Shown: piece by piece, positions 1 to 10,108 of the stretch | Numbering within the stretch: position 1 is the first letter of the stretch | Layout of the letters: each line of letters opens with the position of its first letter | NCBI RefSeq assembly: GCF_005869225.1 | Contig: NZ_SWFP01000001.1 | Location: 1,116,001-1,180,000 of the forward strand | Origin: Dyadobacter bucti | Lineage (GTDB): Bacteria > Bacteroidota > Bacteroidia > Cytophagales > Spirosomataceae | Direction of reading: 5' to 3' | Length of the DNA: 64,000 nucleotides | Notes under the pieces: model-generated | Database searches by the model: none | The model's input: only the letters and a program-made list of their open reading frames with translations | Told to the model about the DNA's origin: nothing | Position numbers and translations under genes: made by a program

Positions 1-366
1 TTTAGATTCAGTAGATTCTTCTCTTTTCCTTCCTACCAGCCCCTTGCGTTTCTTTTCGTTGTAAGCAACGGCATGCTTATCAAGGGAGATAGTCATAAAA
101 CGCAAAATGCGCTCGTCACGACGGAATTCTGTTTCCAAAACATCAACCACGTTTCCTTCGCTTGCAGTGTACTCCACTACATGGTAGAAACCTGAATTTT
201 TCTTTTGGATGGGGTAGGCCAGCTTGCGCAATCCCCAATTTTCTTCATGTACAATCGTAGCACCATTCGAGGTGATGATTGCAGTGAATTTTTCAACGGC
301 GTCCTTTGCCTGGGCCTCAGACAAAATGGGAGTTAGAATGAACACCGTTTCATATTGCTTAGACAT
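1..366 (-). CDS. rpsF: 30S ribosomal protein S6 (3' end cut by window edge)
   Basis: Ribosomal protein S6 binds 16S rRNA together with S18 in the platform of the small subunit. Reading the reverse strand from the ATG at 366 gives [13 protein letters not shown], then an S6 fold with the typical YHVVEYTAS and [16 protein letters not shown] stretches. The reading frame is open through base 1, so 122 codons are visible and the stop lies outside. The tail is Lys/Arg/Ser/Glu rich, as in Bacteroidota S6. In related genomes rpsR and rplI follow rpsF, which here would lie to the left of the window. A candidate promoter sits about 65 bases upstream. Confidence 0.95.
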   Translation of the reverse strand, partial: MSKQYETVFILTPILSEAQAKDAVEKFTAIITSNGATIVHEENWGLRKLAYPIQKKNSGFYHVVEYTASEGNVVDVLETEFRRDERILRFMTISLDKHAVAYNEKKRKGLVGRKREESTESK

Positions 367-429
367 ACGGTAATTGATTATAATAATTAAATAAAAAAAC
401 CTCACCTGGCATATACCAAAATGAGGGTG

Positions 430-460
430 CAAAAATAGGGCTTGGAAATGTAAATTCCAA
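430..460 (-). promoter_or_regulatory. Candidate Bacteroidota promoter for rpsF
   Basis: On the reverse strand a TTG (458-460) is followed after 20 bases by TATTTTTG (430-437), an exact match to the TAnnTTTG -7 box of Bacteroidota sigma-A promoters. The implied start of transcription is near 423, giving a leader of roughly 57 bases. The promoter lies inside the terminator hairpin of the upstream gene, so both signals share the same bases. Confidence 0.45.
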
Positions 461-467
461 GCCCTAT
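435..467 (-). terminator. Rho-independent terminator of the coiled-coil membrane protein gene
   Basis: An inverted repeat, ATAGGGCTTGGAA with its complement around a 7-base loop, is followed on the reverse strand by TATTTTTG. It starts about 35 bases after the stop codon at 501. Stem length, GC content and the U-rich tail fit an intrinsic terminator. Confidence 0.75.
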
Positions 468-500
468 CGCCACATAACTTAAAGTTGTTCAGGCTAAACG

Positions 501-1442
501 TTACTTAACTGTAAAATCACCCTGCCCGATCTTGAAGCCTTCGCTGTAAACTTCAATAGAATATTTCCCGTCTTTCAGCGGAATTCCGCCGCGACCGTAG
601 AAGATATCGACCGATTGTCCGGAATTATCAAAACTAATCGATTGTTTTGAACTGTAAATCAACTCTTTACCGCTAAACATAAACGAACCGGAGCCTGTCG
701 CCATATCCGATAACACCGCTCCTTCCGGATCGAGGATTCTCAGGAAGAACTCTTTTTCGTTTTGCTTCGCAACGGCATTTTCGCCCAGTTTAAAATTGAT
801 CCTCAGCTTGTCGATCCGCTTTGCTTTGAATTTATCCCCTTTCCGCTCCTTGCCTTTGGAAGAAACTGCATTAACCGTGAGATTTTCGGCACGCAGGGCG
901 GACGCAATATTGACTTTCTCGGTCAGCTCCCTGTTTTGAACAGAATAATTAACGACCGAATCCGAAAGCTGCTGACGCTCGGATTCCAGACCGGTAACCT
1001 TCTGGCTCAGTTCTTCATTCTTTGATTCCGCAATACCCAACTCCTGTCTTAACCTGGCTATTTCACCGTCTTTTTCGGACAGGGTCGTTTCATAGGATTT
1101 GATCTTCTTATTGTAATTAGCTGCTGAATAAGTATTTGCGTTTTTCAGTTCGCGTTTATCCTTTTCCAGCTGCGCTTTCATCGCCATCAGGGAATCGACA
1201 CTTCCTCCAAGTTTCTGAATTTCAGCGATTTTTATATCGAGCTCAACGGAGATAGAATCCAGCTTGGTTTTAATAAATAGGACTTCTTCCGTTTTGGCTG
1301 TTATGATTTTGTCTTTGACTAAATTTTCCTGTTTCTCGTGATAGATAAAATAAACAAGCACCAAATTAAGCAATAGTAATACCGCGAGAGCGGCCCATAG
1401 AAGTGTTTTTCTGTCTTGCTTTTGTTCCTGGTTATAGTCCAT
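501..1442 (-). CDS. Membrane-anchored coiled-coil protein of unknown function
   Basis: Not recognised as a named family. The 313-residue protein has a short charged N-terminus, one hydrophobic segment at about 13-33, a long heptad-like coiled coil at about 45-185 rich in Lys, Glu, Leu and Gln, and a C-terminal part at about 205-313 predicted to be beta-rich (for example [14 protein letters not shown] and [19 protein letters not shown]). The layout suggests an inner-membrane anchor holding a periplasmic rod and head domain. It stands alone between rpsF and the divergent yggS and has its own terminator. A structural or envelope role is inference only. Confidence 0.7.
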   Translation of the reverse strand: MDYNQEQKQDRKTLLWAALAVLLLLNLVLVYFIYHEKQENLVKDKIITAKTEEVLFIKTKLDSISVELDIKIAEIQKLGGSVDSLMAMKAQLEKDKRELKNANTYSAANYNKKIKSYETTLSEKDGEIARLRQELGIAESKNEELSQKVTGLESERQQLSDSVVNYSVQNRELTEKVNIASALRAENLTVNAVSSKGKERKGDKFKAKRIDKLRINFKLGENAVAKQNEKEFFLRILDPEGAVLSDMATGSGSFMFSGKELIYSSKQSISFDNSGQSVDIFYGRGGIPLKDGKYSIEVYSEGFKIGQGDFTVK

Positions 1443-1581
1443 AAATAAGGTTAAATTTTAAAATTCATTGGTAAAAGAACTATGTTTTTTTCAATTTTGA
1501 AATATGTCAACATCTATTTGTGGCTGCTGACAAATAATTTTTCGTTTCAAATCTTTAATAATCAAAAAAATAGTCTCCTGA

Positions 1582-2244
1582 ATGTCAGCAATCGCGCAAA
1601 ATATTGAACAAATTGAGAAAGGATTAAAACAGGATACTAAACTCATAGCAGTAACAAAAACCAAACCTGTGGAACTGCTGCTGGAAGCCTATAAGGCCGG
1701 CGCAAAACAGTTCGGAGAGAATAAAGTACAGGAAATGACCGCCAAATACGAAGCCCTGCCTAAGGATATCGTGTGGCACATGATCGGCCATTTACAAACC
1801 AATAAAGTAAAGTATATCGCCCCATTTGTATCCCTGATCCATTCTGTGGACAGTCCGAAACTCCTGAAAGAAATCAACAAAGAGGCAAAGAAAAACGACC
1901 GGATTATTAACTGCCTGTTACAAATCTATATTGCAAAAGAAGAAACAAAATTCGGGCTTTCTGACGCCGAGGCCGAAGAAATCATTCTTTCAAAGGAATT
2001 GTCTTCTTTTGAGAATGTCAGGATCGTCGGACTGATGGGTATGGCCTCCAATTGTGATGACCACGAGAAAATAAGAGCGGAATTCCGTCACCTCAAAAAT
2101 CTTTTTGACTCCCTTAAAAAACACGACGGCGATCGCTCACAAATGCTGGAACTCTCGATGGGGATGAGCGGCGATTACGGTATAGCAGTCGAAGAAGGCA
2201 GCACCATGGTACGTGTTGGCAGCGCTATTTTCGGATCAAGGTAA
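1582..2244 (+). CDS. YggS/PLPBP family pyridoxal-phosphate homeostasis protein
   Basis: Members of this family (E. coli YggS, human PLPBP) bind PLP without known catalysis and balance B6 vitamers and amino-acid pools. The 220-residue length is normal. The PLP lysine is in LIAVTKTKP (Lys26), and the family signatures FGENKVQEM, WHMIGHLQTNK, LMGMA and the C-terminal STMVRVGSAIFG are all present. The ATG at 1582 places the Lys motif at the usual distance from the N-terminus. The gene converges on the glycosyltransferase gene, with 27 bases between them. Confidence 0.93.
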   Translation: MSAIAQNIEQIEKGLKQDTKLIAVTKTKPVELLLEAYKAGAKQFGENKVQEMTAKYEALPKDIVWHMIGHLQTNKVKYIAPFVSLIHSVDSPKLLKEINKEAKKNDRIINCLLQIYIAKEETKFGLSDAEAEEIILSKELSSFENVRIVGLMGMASNCDDHEKIRAEFRHLKNLFDSLKKHDGDRSQMLELSMGMSGDYGIAVEEGSTMVRVGSAIFGSR

Positions 2245-2271
2245 CATAGCGTTTCTGTACTTCTGCTACAA

Positions 2272-3324
2272 TTACGGCCGTTTGCTTTTCAGCACTTCCT
2301 GGACTTTTTCTTGTACAAAACCGAAAGAAAGCTGTGAGCACGGAACGCCGGGTTGCCGGACAAAAACCGCATTTTCCTCTCTGCCGTACCCTCCCGAGTA
2401 AGGATTGTATTCAGAAAATTCATTGAGCGCGCCCATCAGGATCACGCCAAAGGTTCCCGTCGCATTCCCCAGATGCGACGGCCCGCTGTCCAGCCCGATA
2501 AAAAAAGCTGCCCTACGGATTACCTCTGCTGTTTCAAGGATCGACAATTTTCCGCAAAGATTGATATAGGCATCCGTCTTCACGGAAAGGTTACTTTTCA
2601 GCCCGATCTCCACGATCTTGTAGTCATAATGATCAGCCAGCCAAGCTACCAATTGCTCCCAACGGTCGGCGGGCCAGTCTTTAGGCGCGTAGTTGGACTG
2701 GCAATGAAGTACAATGAACTTTACAGGCAACTTTAAAGAATCTGCTTTGGCTACATGTTCGGGCTGCAGATAGAGCCTTGGCTGATCATCATCAGGAAAT
2801 GCGCTGCGTTTGGGAATGAGATCCCCGGCCTGGGAAAAAACTTCGAGCAGGTTACCAAAGCTGAAATAGTTAAAAATACTGATCCTACGCTGCTGCGCAA
2901 CCGGATTTTCGACGTATACATCGCATTTCGGACAATGGTTGTTATTCAGGAACTGCAGTTGGAACACTTTGTCAAAAACCTTGCTTTGCATTAGAACCTT
3001 TCTCTGGCTCACACAAAACTCTCTGAAAGTTTCATCTATAGAAGTGTTAAAATCAACCAGTTCGTGAAAGGCGGGCTTCACAAACCACACGATATATGCC
3101 GAAGGGTACAATGACCTGACGTATCGGGAAATCGGCTCGGCAGCAACAATATCACCAAAATGTTCCGTTCTGATGATGGCAATAAGCGGCTGGTCTTTCC
3201 TAAGCCCGAGCTTGATAAATCTGAAATGGACCCAGGCCTTGTACCCAAGCAAATGTGCCTTCAGAATGTGCGTATATTTATGATAACGGTGTGTCCAGAG
3301 CTGGATGAAGCGTTCTAACGTCAT
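2272..3324 (-). CDS. Glycosyltransferase family 9 (heptosyltransferase-like)
   Basis: GT9 enzymes are GT-B transferases that add heptose or related sugars from a nucleotide donor during lipopolysaccharide core synthesis. The 350-residue protein has the N-terminal RTEHFGDIV motif (about 52-60) and the C-terminal donor-site motif GLDSGPSHLGNATG (277-290). A Cys-x-x-Cys pair (CPKC, 131-134) in the middle is unusual and could bind a metal. No LPS genes flank it, so the acceptor is unknown. Confidence 0.85.
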   Translation of the reverse strand: MTLERFIQLWTHRYHKYTHILKAHLLGYKAWVHFRFIKLGLRKDQPLIAIIRTEHFGDIVAAEPISRYVRSLYPSAYIVWFVKPAFHELVDFNTSIDETFREFCVSQRKVLMQSKVFDKVFQLQFLNNNHCPKCDVYVENPVAQQRRISIFNYFSFGNLLEVFSQAGDLIPKRSAFPDDDQPRLYLQPEHVAKADSLKLPVKFIVLHCQSNYAPKDWPADRWEQLVAWLADHYDYKIVEIGLKSNLSVKTDAYINLCGKLSILETAEVIRRAAFFIGLDSGPSHLGNATGTFGVILMGALNEFSEYNPYSGGYGREENAVFVRQPGVPCSQLSFGFVQEKVQEVLKSKRP

Positions 3325-3511
3325 TTTTAAAAATCATTTCGCGCTGCCGCGATACCTGGCAATCCGCTTTAACTGAAAGCGCGCAAGATAACAAAATTTG
3401 CTTCAAAGAGTTGGTTACACTTCTTTCCCAACCTAACTTTACCCACAGGAAAAGCACCATTTTATTTAATGGTAACAAACCTGCTCAAACCACTACTTAC
3501 CATCTGCGAAA

Positions 3512-3889
3512 ATGAAATTTATGATTCAGGCGGGCGGAATACTCGGGGCACTGGCCGTTGCGCTGGGTGCTTTCGGAGCCCATGCTTTAAAAGGAATGCT
3601 GGAAGCTTCCGGCCGGACGGAAACTTTTGAAACCGCCGTAAAATACCAGTTTTACCACGCCATTGCAATGGTGCTCGTAGGTTTGCTGATGAAAGGTGCA
3701 GGAACGGACGCCGTCAAATTACTGGACTGGTCAGGAAATGCTTTTGCCGTGGGCGTGATCATTTTTTCAGGATCCTTATATGCAATCTGCTTTACAGGCA
3801 TTACCAAATTTGGCGCAACTGCACCGATTGGGGGGCTCGCCCTGATCGCAGGCCGGGTACTATTGATCCTGGCAGCAGGGAAATTGTAA
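3512..3889 (+). CDS. DUF423 family small membrane protein
   Basis: A 125-residue protein with four hydrophobic segments and the family's N-terminal signature GALAVALGAFGAHALKG. The AVKYQFYHAIAMVLVGL stretch and the Gly-rich C-terminus (APIGGLALIAGRVLLILA) also match DUF423 (E. coli YgdD). The function of the family is not settled. The gene ends five bases before the convergent rodA stop codon. Confidence 0.88.
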   Translation: MKFMIQAGGILGALAVALGAFGAHALKGMLEASGRTETFETAVKYQFYHAIAMVLVGLLMKGAGTDAVKLLDWSGNAFAVGVIIFSGSLYAICFTGITKFGATAPIGGLALIAGRVLLILAAGKL

Positions 3890-3894
3890 CTTTT

Positions 3895-5178
3895 CTACCC
3901 TCTCGAAAGCGTAAACGGACGTTGTGCGTCGATTTTCAGGAATATAAAAAGCAGGATTGAAAACGACCACAGCGACGAGCCTCCGTAACTGAAAAACGGC
4001 AGCGGGATACCAATTACCGGCATCAGCCCTACTGTCATGCCAATGTTGACCAGGAAGTGGAAAAAGATGATCCCCGCCACGCAGTAGCCATATACGCGTG
4101 CAAACCGGCTTCGCTGTCGTTCTGCCAGGACGACAAGCCTGGCTATGAGTGACACAAATAGAATGACCACAAGCGCAGAGCCCAAAAAGCCGTGCTCTTC
4201 TCCGACCGTACAGAAGATAAAGTCAGTGCTCTGCTCCGGGACAAAATCAAACTTGGTCTGTGTTCCTTGCAAAAACCCTTTTCCGATGAAACCACCTGAT
4301 CCGATCGCAATTTTGGATTGAATTACATTCCAGCCAATTCCCCGCGGATCCGAATCCGGGTCAAGTAATACCATGATCCTTCCTCTCTGGTGTTTCTGGA
4401 GCACATTATTCATGAAAAAATCCACACCAAAAACGATGCCGATCATGATAAACGCGACGAGTATCGTAGCCCACAATCCTCCTCTTCTTCTCGTCATCAC
4501 CGGCATAAGCCAGATCACCAGGCATGCGATAACAACGATAGTACCTGCTATATACCACTTTACAAACAGCAGTGTAATGATCAGCAACGCAGCCATCGTC
4601 ATGCCGATTGCCGGAATAAAACCAGGCATTCCTTCGCGGTACAAAACGATTGCAAATGATGCAAAAACCAGCATGGAACCGGTTTCATTGGAAAGCAATA
4701 TCAAAAACGCGGGAAGCGCGATGATACCCAGGATCGGATAATAATCTTTGAACTTGCGCGTCAGGCTGATCGCCGGGTCGCTCAGGTATTTCGAAATGGC
4801 GAGGCTGATCGCAAGCTTGGAAAATTCCGCAGGCTGCAGGGAAATCGGCCCGAATTTTATCCAGGAACGGGAACCATTGATATTTGACCCGGCAAACAAA
4901 ACCACCACCAGCAGAAAGATCACAACTGCATAAATGATAAAGGAAAAGCTTTCATAAAATTTGTAATCCACCACCAGGATACAAATGATCAGAACAGCCG
5001 CAGTACCTATCCACATCAGCTGTTTCCCGGCGTTGTTAGACAAATCGAACATACTCGTGTGCACTTCCGGATTATACACAGCAGCGTAAATATTTACCCA
5101 GCCGATCATCAGGCAAGCCAGGTAAATGAGCACCACTATCCAGTCTACATTCTTCGTTATGGGCTTATTCTCAGCCAT
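3895..5178 (-). CDS. rodA: Rod shape-determining protein RodA (SEDS peptidoglycan polymerase)
   Basis: RodA is a SEDS-family glycosyltransferase that polymerises lipid II into glycan strands in the elongasome, working with PBP2. The 427-residue protein has about ten membrane segments and the family motifs NINGSRSWIKFGPISLQPAEFSK (split here by position, about 98-120), QSKIAIGSGGFIGKG and the C-terminal GIPLPFFSYGGSS. The N-terminal extension MAENKPITKNVDW is short. It lies 32 bases downstream of the PBP2 gene on the same strand, the usual mrdA-rodA order, so the two are very probably co-transcribed. Confidence 0.96.
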   Translation of the reverse strand: MAENKPITKNVDWIVVLIYLACLMIGWVNIYAAVYNPEVHTSMFDLSNNAGKQLMWIGTAAVLIICILVVDYKFYESFSFIIYAVVIFLLVVVLFAGSNINGSRSWIKFGPISLQPAEFSKLAISLAISKYLSDPAISLTRKFKDYYPILGIIALPAFLILLSNETGSMLVFASFAIVLYREGMPGFIPAIGMTMAALLIITLLFVKWYIAGTIVVIACLVIWLMPVMTRRRGGLWATILVAFIMIGIVFGVDFFMNNVLQKHQRGRIMVLLDPDSDPRGIGWNVIQSKIAIGSGGFIGKGFLQGTQTKFDFVPEQSTDFIFCTVGEEHGFLGSALVVILFVSLIARLVVLAERQRSRFARVYGYCVAGIIFFHFLVNIGMTVGLMPVIGIPLPFFSYGGSSLWSFSILLFIFLKIDAQRPFTLSRG

Positions 5179-5210
5179 ATTATTTTATTAAGCTCTTTTT
5201 AATAGTCAAC

Positions 5211-7118
5211 TTACTGGGCCACTGTCGAAGGCTGCACCGGAGTAACAGGAACAGCAGGTTTCTTTTTGGCTGTATCGACCGGCGGAACAGGCTTTTTCTG
5301 ACCTGGCAATATTACCTTGCTCATATAGTCTGCCTTCAGCATATTGGCTTCCAGTGCCTTGTTGGTGATTTTCCGTGTCAGGTATTTTTCAATAATAAGG
5401 TTGGCAATCGGTGCCGCGGCCACACCTCCCGCACCTGCATTTTCCACAAAAACAGCGATCGCAATTTTCGGATCTTCAACCGGTGCAAAAGCTATAAAAA
5501 TCGAGTGGTCGTCTCCCCGCTTGTTCTGCGAAGTCCCGGTTTTTCCGGCTATATTAATGCCCTGTACTTTTGACCTTCTCGCTGTTCCACCTTCCACGGC
5601 ACCGATCATACCTTCAATGACAGGTTCGAAATATTGGGCAGAAACGCCGGTTTCATGACGCACTGTAAATTCAGGCTTCACTGTTTTTTTATCACCGATG
5701 CTGTGGATAACATGAGGTGTATAAAAATACCCTTTATTGGCAATAATAGCTGCCACATTGGCCATTTTAAGCGGAGTAATCAGCAGTTCACCTTCACCGA
5801 TGCTCAACGAATAAATGTTGGAAAACTTCCACCTGTACTCACCGTAGTAGCGGTCGTAATATTTTTTGTTGGGTAAATTCCCCTTGTACTCGCTGGGAAG
5901 ATCAATACCCAGGCGCTGACCTATACCAAATTTACTGATCCGGTCGTGCCATTCATCCAGGCCTGCTGCCGAGGCTTTAAATGTGTTTTTGATATTATTG
6001 TTATAGATCATCCGCCGGAACACATTGTAAAAGTACGGGTTACAGGAATGCATAACCCCCAATGCAACCGTCCCGGTAGCAGGGTGATTGTGGCAGCCCA
6101 CCGGGCAATTGGCATGTGTAAAACCGCTCGATGGCGTGATAACACCTTCCTCCAGACCTATCAAAGCCTGGATCAGTTTGAAAGTAGATCCAGGCCGGTA
6201 ACTTGCCATAACCGGCCTGTTAAACAGCGGCTTGTAAGGATTCCTGATCAGCGCTGCGAAATTCTTGGAGAAATATCTGCTGGCGAGGAGGTTCGGATCA
6301 TAGGTAGGAGCAGAAACCATGGAAATGATCTGACCGGTTTTGGGTTCGATGGCTACCACACTTCCAACCTTGTTCACCATCAGGCTATCGGCATATTGCT
6401 GTACTTCCAGGTCGATCCCCGAATAAAGGTTTTCCCCTGCAACCGCCATGGTATCCAGCTCACCGCCTTTCCAGGGACCCTTATAGACTCCGCTCACGTT
6501 CTGCATCACAAACTTGGTCCCCCGCTTCCCCCTCAGTTCTTCTTCATATATTTTTTCAATACCACTCTGACCAATGTAGTCGCTCTGGCGATAATAAGGC
6601 TCCTCCTGCTTTTCCAGCTGACTTTTCGTGATCTCACTGACGTAACCGAGCGTATTGGCGAGCGTTGGCGCAGTATAGGTCCTAAGTGAACTTTTGGCAA
6701 ACTCAAAACCGGAATAGTCCACCATCACATCCTGTATCGCCGCAAAATCCTCTTTAGAAAGCTGGCGTAGAAATAGCGAAGGTTTGACCCGGCTGTACGA
6801 GCTGGCTGCGTTCATCAAACTGTCAAAATCACGGCGCTCGATTCCCAACACCCGGCAAAAACGAAGTGTGTCGTCCACCTTGGCTTTGTAAGGCGTTACC
6901 AGCAAATCATAAACGGGAGTGTTGTAAACGATGAGCTTTCCGGTGCGGTCGTAGATCTGGCCCCGGAATGGAATTTCGATCACACGTTTGATGGAGTTGC
7001 TGGATGATTCTATGGAATAGCTGTCATCCAGAACCTGTAAGTAGAAAAGTCGCAATAAGTATATTAAACCTACTAAAGCAAAAAAACCAATGATGACAAA
7101 GCGACGATTTTCAAGCAT
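5211..7118 (-). CDS. mrdA: Penicillin-binding protein 2 (elongasome transpeptidase)
   Basis: PBP2 crosslinks peptidoglycan made by RodA during cell elongation. The 635-residue protein has an N-terminal membrane anchor (about 8-28), a pedestal domain and a transpeptidase domain with all three catalytic motifs: SxxK at S311TFK, SxN at S358CN and KTG at K526TG. A Cys/His-rich loop, HANCPVGCHNHP (about 335-346), sits where zinc-binding residues occur in other PBP2 proteins. The tail after about 600 is Pro/Lys/Val rich and probably disordered. It is upstream of rodA in one operon; mreBCD are not in the window. Confidence 0.95.
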   Translation of the reverse strand: MLENRRFVIIGFFALVGLIYLLRLFYLQVLDDSYSIESSSNSIKRVIEIPFRGQIYDRTGKLIVYNTPVYDLLVTPYKAKVDDTLRFCRVLGIERRDFDSLMNAASSYSRVKPSLFLRQLSKEDFAAIQDVMVDYSGFEFAKSSLRTYTAPTLANTLGYVSEITKSQLEKQEEPYYRQSDYIGQSGIEKIYEEELRGKRGTKFVMQNVSGVYKGPWKGGELDTMAVAGENLYSGIDLEVQQYADSLMVNKVGSVVAIEPKTGQIISMVSAPTYDPNLLASRYFSKNFAALIRNPYKPLFNRPVMASYRPGSTFKLIQALIGLEEGVITPSSGFTHANCPVGCHNHPATGTVALGVMHSCNPYFYNVFRRMIYNNNIKNTFKASAAGLDEWHDRISKFGIGQRLGIDLPSEYKGNLPNKKYYDRYYGEYRWKFSNIYSLSIGEGELLITPLKMANVAAIIANKGYFYTPHVIHSIGDKKTVKPEFTVRHETGVSAQYFEPVIEGMIGAVEGGTARRSKVQGINIAGKTGTSQNKRGDDHSIFIAFAPVEDPKIAIAVFVENAGAGGVAAAPIANLIIEKYLTRKITNKALEANMLKADYMSKVILPGQKKPVPPVDTAKKKPAVPVTPVQPSTVAQ

Positions 7119-7242
7119 TCTTCACAATAAATTCCTGTTCCCAAATTTCACACGAAGTTCGCTATAACCAAAGACTTATCAAAGCCCTATTCCCAGCGAA
7201 GGCCGATAAAAAAGTACAAATCCGAAGATATGTTGAAAAACG

Positions 7243-8814
7243 TCACTCCCCCTTCGCAACCACCATCACCACATCTTCCTTATCCACCACTACCGCTCCT
7301 TCAGGAAGTCCTTTGGGTTTCCGAACAAATTTTTTGGGCGTAAATATGACCGGGCACAGGGAATCATTTTTTCTTTTGGAGTAAAAAGCCGCCAGCTCAG
7401 CCGCCCGTTCAATAACCGGGGCCGGAAATTTCTTCCCCGGCTGATTTTTCACCACCACGTGAGAACCTGTTACATCCTTTGCATGCAGCCACAAATCCTC
7501 TTTGGATGCATATTGTTTGGTAAGCACATCATTGTTTTTTGCATTCCTGCCGATCAAGATCGTATATCCCAAAAACTCAACTTTCTTGAACAGCTCGTCG
7601 GTCGATATTGCAATTTTGCCTTGATCCAGACCATTATTTTTGATATAAACCCGCAGTTCACGGAGAACATCAATACCTTCAATTTTTTCAAGATGCTGCT
7701 GCGTTCTGGCTTTTTCAGCTTCTCTGGCTTGCAGACTATCGTTCAACCGCGCGATCTCTATCTTTTCATTCTTGCTTTTCCGGTAGTATCCTTCCGCATT
7801 TTTTTGAGCCGATAGCTCCTTTTTCAGTTTGATCGTGATCGGCTTCTCCCTGTAAAAGTCAAATAACTCGACCTTCTCGGCCCGGGCAGGAATTTCGTGA
7901 AGATTGGCCATGATGATATTCCCCAGTTCATCATTTTTCACCGCTTCTTCCAGCTCAACGAGTTTTTTGAAAGTGTTATCAAGATAATTTTCCGTCTGCT
8001 GGATCCTTTTTTTAAGAATACGCAGGATTTCTGCTTTCTCCTTTTCAATCCCGCTGAGCCTGATGTAGGCAATATAAAATCCGTTCAGAGCTTCGATCGG
8101 GTCATCATATTTTGTGATCAAGTCGCCGGTTTCAAATAGGGAAAGCACTGGGATCAGTTCAATTCTTGTAACATAAAAAAACGGCGATTCCAGTTCTCTT
8201 AACATATCCTGAATCACCGCCCATTTCTCCGTCGCCGATTCTCTGTCATGTAACAGAACATGCAGCCGCGCATTGACCAGTTTGCCAAAGGTTGGGAAAA
8301 GTGGTTCAAAACGCAGGCTATTTGCTACAAAAGCTTCGAAAGATTGGTCGATATACCTGTCAAGAGAAGCGAGGCTTAACAATTTATCAGCTGGCAATTT
8401 GTTGTTAAAAACCTGTAATACAACCCCTTCTCGGTCGTAAGAAATTAAATTCGAACGGTTTCCAAAAAGCTTAAAAACAAGTTTTCTGTTATCAGCAAAG
8501 CTGATCTGTACCGCACGTTCGTTTTCAAAAACACGGACATATTCAACTGCATTTCCTGCGAGATCGGTAAAAAGATTGACGCTATTCCTTCTCGCCCGGT
8601 CAAATTTGTCCGGAAAGCTCAGGCAGGCAAAATTAGATTTCAAAGCAGCCTTGATAAAAAAAACTTCTCCCGGATTTTCCTCCTCAGCGGACGCCGCAAA
8701 TACAAGAATGATCTCATCCTTTTCCTGACTGAAAGCCTCGATGAAATATTTACCGGCCAGTTCGTCGTGAAGCCTCGGGGCAAGTTGTTTTAAAAAATAA
8801 TAATTCTGGTGCAC
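7243..8814 (-). CDS. NFACT family protein (RqcH-like, DUF814)
   Basis: NFACT proteins bind large ribosomal subunits carrying peptidyl-tRNA; RqcH adds alanine tails to stalled chains in ribosome-associated quality control. The 523-residue protein has an NFACT-N domain (about 1-190), a middle helical and coiled-coil part (about 250-390), and the NFACT-R/DUF814 domain at about 410-515 with the family hallmark DLWLHAKDVTGSHVVVK. Whether it adds tails or only binds RNA cannot be read here. It follows the Cds1-like gene by 29 bases on the same strand. Confidence 0.85.
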   Translation of the reverse strand: MHQNYYFLKQLAPRLHDELAGKYFIEAFSQEKDEIILVFAASAEEENPGEVFFIKAALKSNFACLSFPDKFDRARRNSVNLFTDLAGNAVEYVRVFENERAVQISFADNRKLVFKLFGNRSNLISYDREGVVLQVFNNKLPADKLLSLASLDRYIDQSFEAFVANSLRFEPLFPTFGKLVNARLHVLLHDRESATEKWAVIQDMLRELESPFFYVTRIELIPVLSLFETGDLITKYDDPIEALNGFYIAYIRLSGIEKEKAEILRILKKRIQQTENYLDNTFKKLVELEEAVKNDELGNIIMANLHEIPARAEKVELFDFYREKPITIKLKKELSAQKNAEGYYRKSKNEKIEIARLNDSLQAREAEKARTQQHLEKIEGIDVLRELRVYIKNNGLDQGKIAISTDELFKKVEFLGYTILIGRNAKNNDVLTKQYASKEDLWLHAKDVTGSHVVVKNQPGKKFPAPVIERAAELAAFYSKRKNDSLCPVIFTPKKFVRKPKGLPEGAVVVDKEDVVMVVAKGE

Positions 8815-8843
8815 GGTTTCCTCTCAATGAATATAGGGCGAAA

Positions 8844-9938
8844 TTAGACAGTTTTTCCCGGCGAACCAGTCAAAACAGAAAGATCGGTCATTTCCCGACC
8901 AACGCTGGCGAGCAATCCTTTTTCTTCCAGCCAGCTGTCATTGTAATAAGTATCCTGGTACCGCTCGCCCGAATCACAGATCAAAGTAACAATGGAACCG
9001 CTTTGCCCGAGGCTTTTCATATTTTCAGCAAGTTGCAGGGCGCCCCAGAAATTGGTCCCGGTAGATCCGCCCACCTTTCTGTGCAGTAGCTTGGAAAGGA
9101 TATGCATAGCGGCGAAACTTCCCGCATCCGGCACGCGGATCATGTGGTCAACGATAGTTCGGATAAAAGAAGGCTCAACCCTTGGCCTCCCTATACCCTC
9201 GATCCGCGACCCATGTTCGCTGCAAAGTGATACATCATTGTTTTTCCAATATTCATAAAAAACCGAATTCTCTGGATCCACTACACATATCCGGCTTTCG
9301 TATCTTTCATATCTGACAAACCGCCCGAGTGTTGCCGACGTCCCTCCAGTTCCGGCGCCTGTGACTATCCAGGCGGGAACGGGATGGACTTCACGCTGCA
9401 TTTGCCTGAAAATAGACTCTGCAATGTTGTTGTTCCCGCGCCAGTCGGTAGCCCGCTCGGCATAGGTGAACTGGTCCATAAAATGACCGTCGCTGGCAGC
9501 AGCCAATTTCCGGGAAACTTCGTATACATCGGCGGGATGGTTCACAAAATGGCATTTTCCGAAATAAAACTCAATCGCCTGGATCTTGTCCTGGCTCGTT
9601 GATTTCGGCATGACTGCAAAAAAAGGCAGCCCAAGTAATCGCGCGAAATATGCCTCCGACACAGCCGTAGAGCCACTCGATGCTTCTACGATCGTGGTAC
9701 CTTCCTGGATCCAGCCATTACAAAGCGCGTATAAAAACAGAGACCTGGCCAGGCGGTGTTTCAGGCTGCCCGACGGGTGCGTGGACTCATCTTTAAAATA
9801 AAAATCGATATCAGGGAAAAGAGGAAGTTTCAGCGGGATCAGATGTGTATCGGCAGAACGGAGATAATCCGCCTCGATCTTCGCCACCGCCCCGGAAATC
9901 CAGGAGGAATGTAAAGAATGTGTGTTGATGGTATGCAC
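8844..9938 (-). CDS. PLP-dependent cysteine synthase family protein (Cds1-like)
   Basis: Fold type II PLP enzyme. The PLP lysine is Lys60 in [11 protein letters not shown], the substrate loop is [10 protein letters not shown] and the phosphate-binding loop is [10 protein letters not shown]. The 364-residue length, the [12 protein letters not shown] stretch and the C-terminal [14 protein letters not shown] motif are closer to the Cds1-type L-cysteine desulfhydrases than to CysK or CysM. The likely reaction is therefore cysteine breakdown to sulfide, pyruvate and ammonia, but O-acetylserine sulfhydrylase activity cannot be excluded. The stop lies 29 bases before the NFACT start. Confidence 0.82.
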   Translation of the reverse strand: MHTINTHSLHSSWISGAVAKIEADYLRSADTHLIPLKLPLFPDIDFYFKDESTHPSGSLKHRLARSLFLYALCNGWIQEGTTIVEASSGSTAVSEAYFARLLGLPFFAVMPKSTSQDKIQAIEFYFGKCHFVNHPADVYEVSRKLAAASDGHFMDQFTYAERATDWRGNNNIAESIFRQMQREVHPVPAWIVTGAGTGGTSATLGRFVRYERYESRICVVDPENSVFYEYWKNNDVSLCSEHGSRIEGIGRPRVEPSFIRTIVDHMIRVPDAGSFAAMHILSKLLHRKVGGSTGTNFWGALQLAENMKSLGQSGSIVTLICDSGERYQDTYYNDSWLEEKGLLASVGREMTDLSVLTGSPGKTV

Positions 9939-10108
9939 GATGATAATGTTTGATAACGAAGCAAAGAACTAAAAATTAATGCAATTGTAAGGTGCGTGAA
10001 TCAGTACTATTCGTGAAAATATGTTGTTGAGAATGGAGAAAAGTAATTTGTATCTTGACAACCCGAACATTTCCGCAAAGTATCGTGATCGGACTAAAAA
10101 TAGATGAG

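Noticed and set aside
5946-6689. Long rightward open frame (about 247 codons) inside the PBP2 gene
   Set aside because: It lies opposite a protein with all catalytic motifs, is rich in His/Arg/Pro as expected for a shadow frame, and has no family features.
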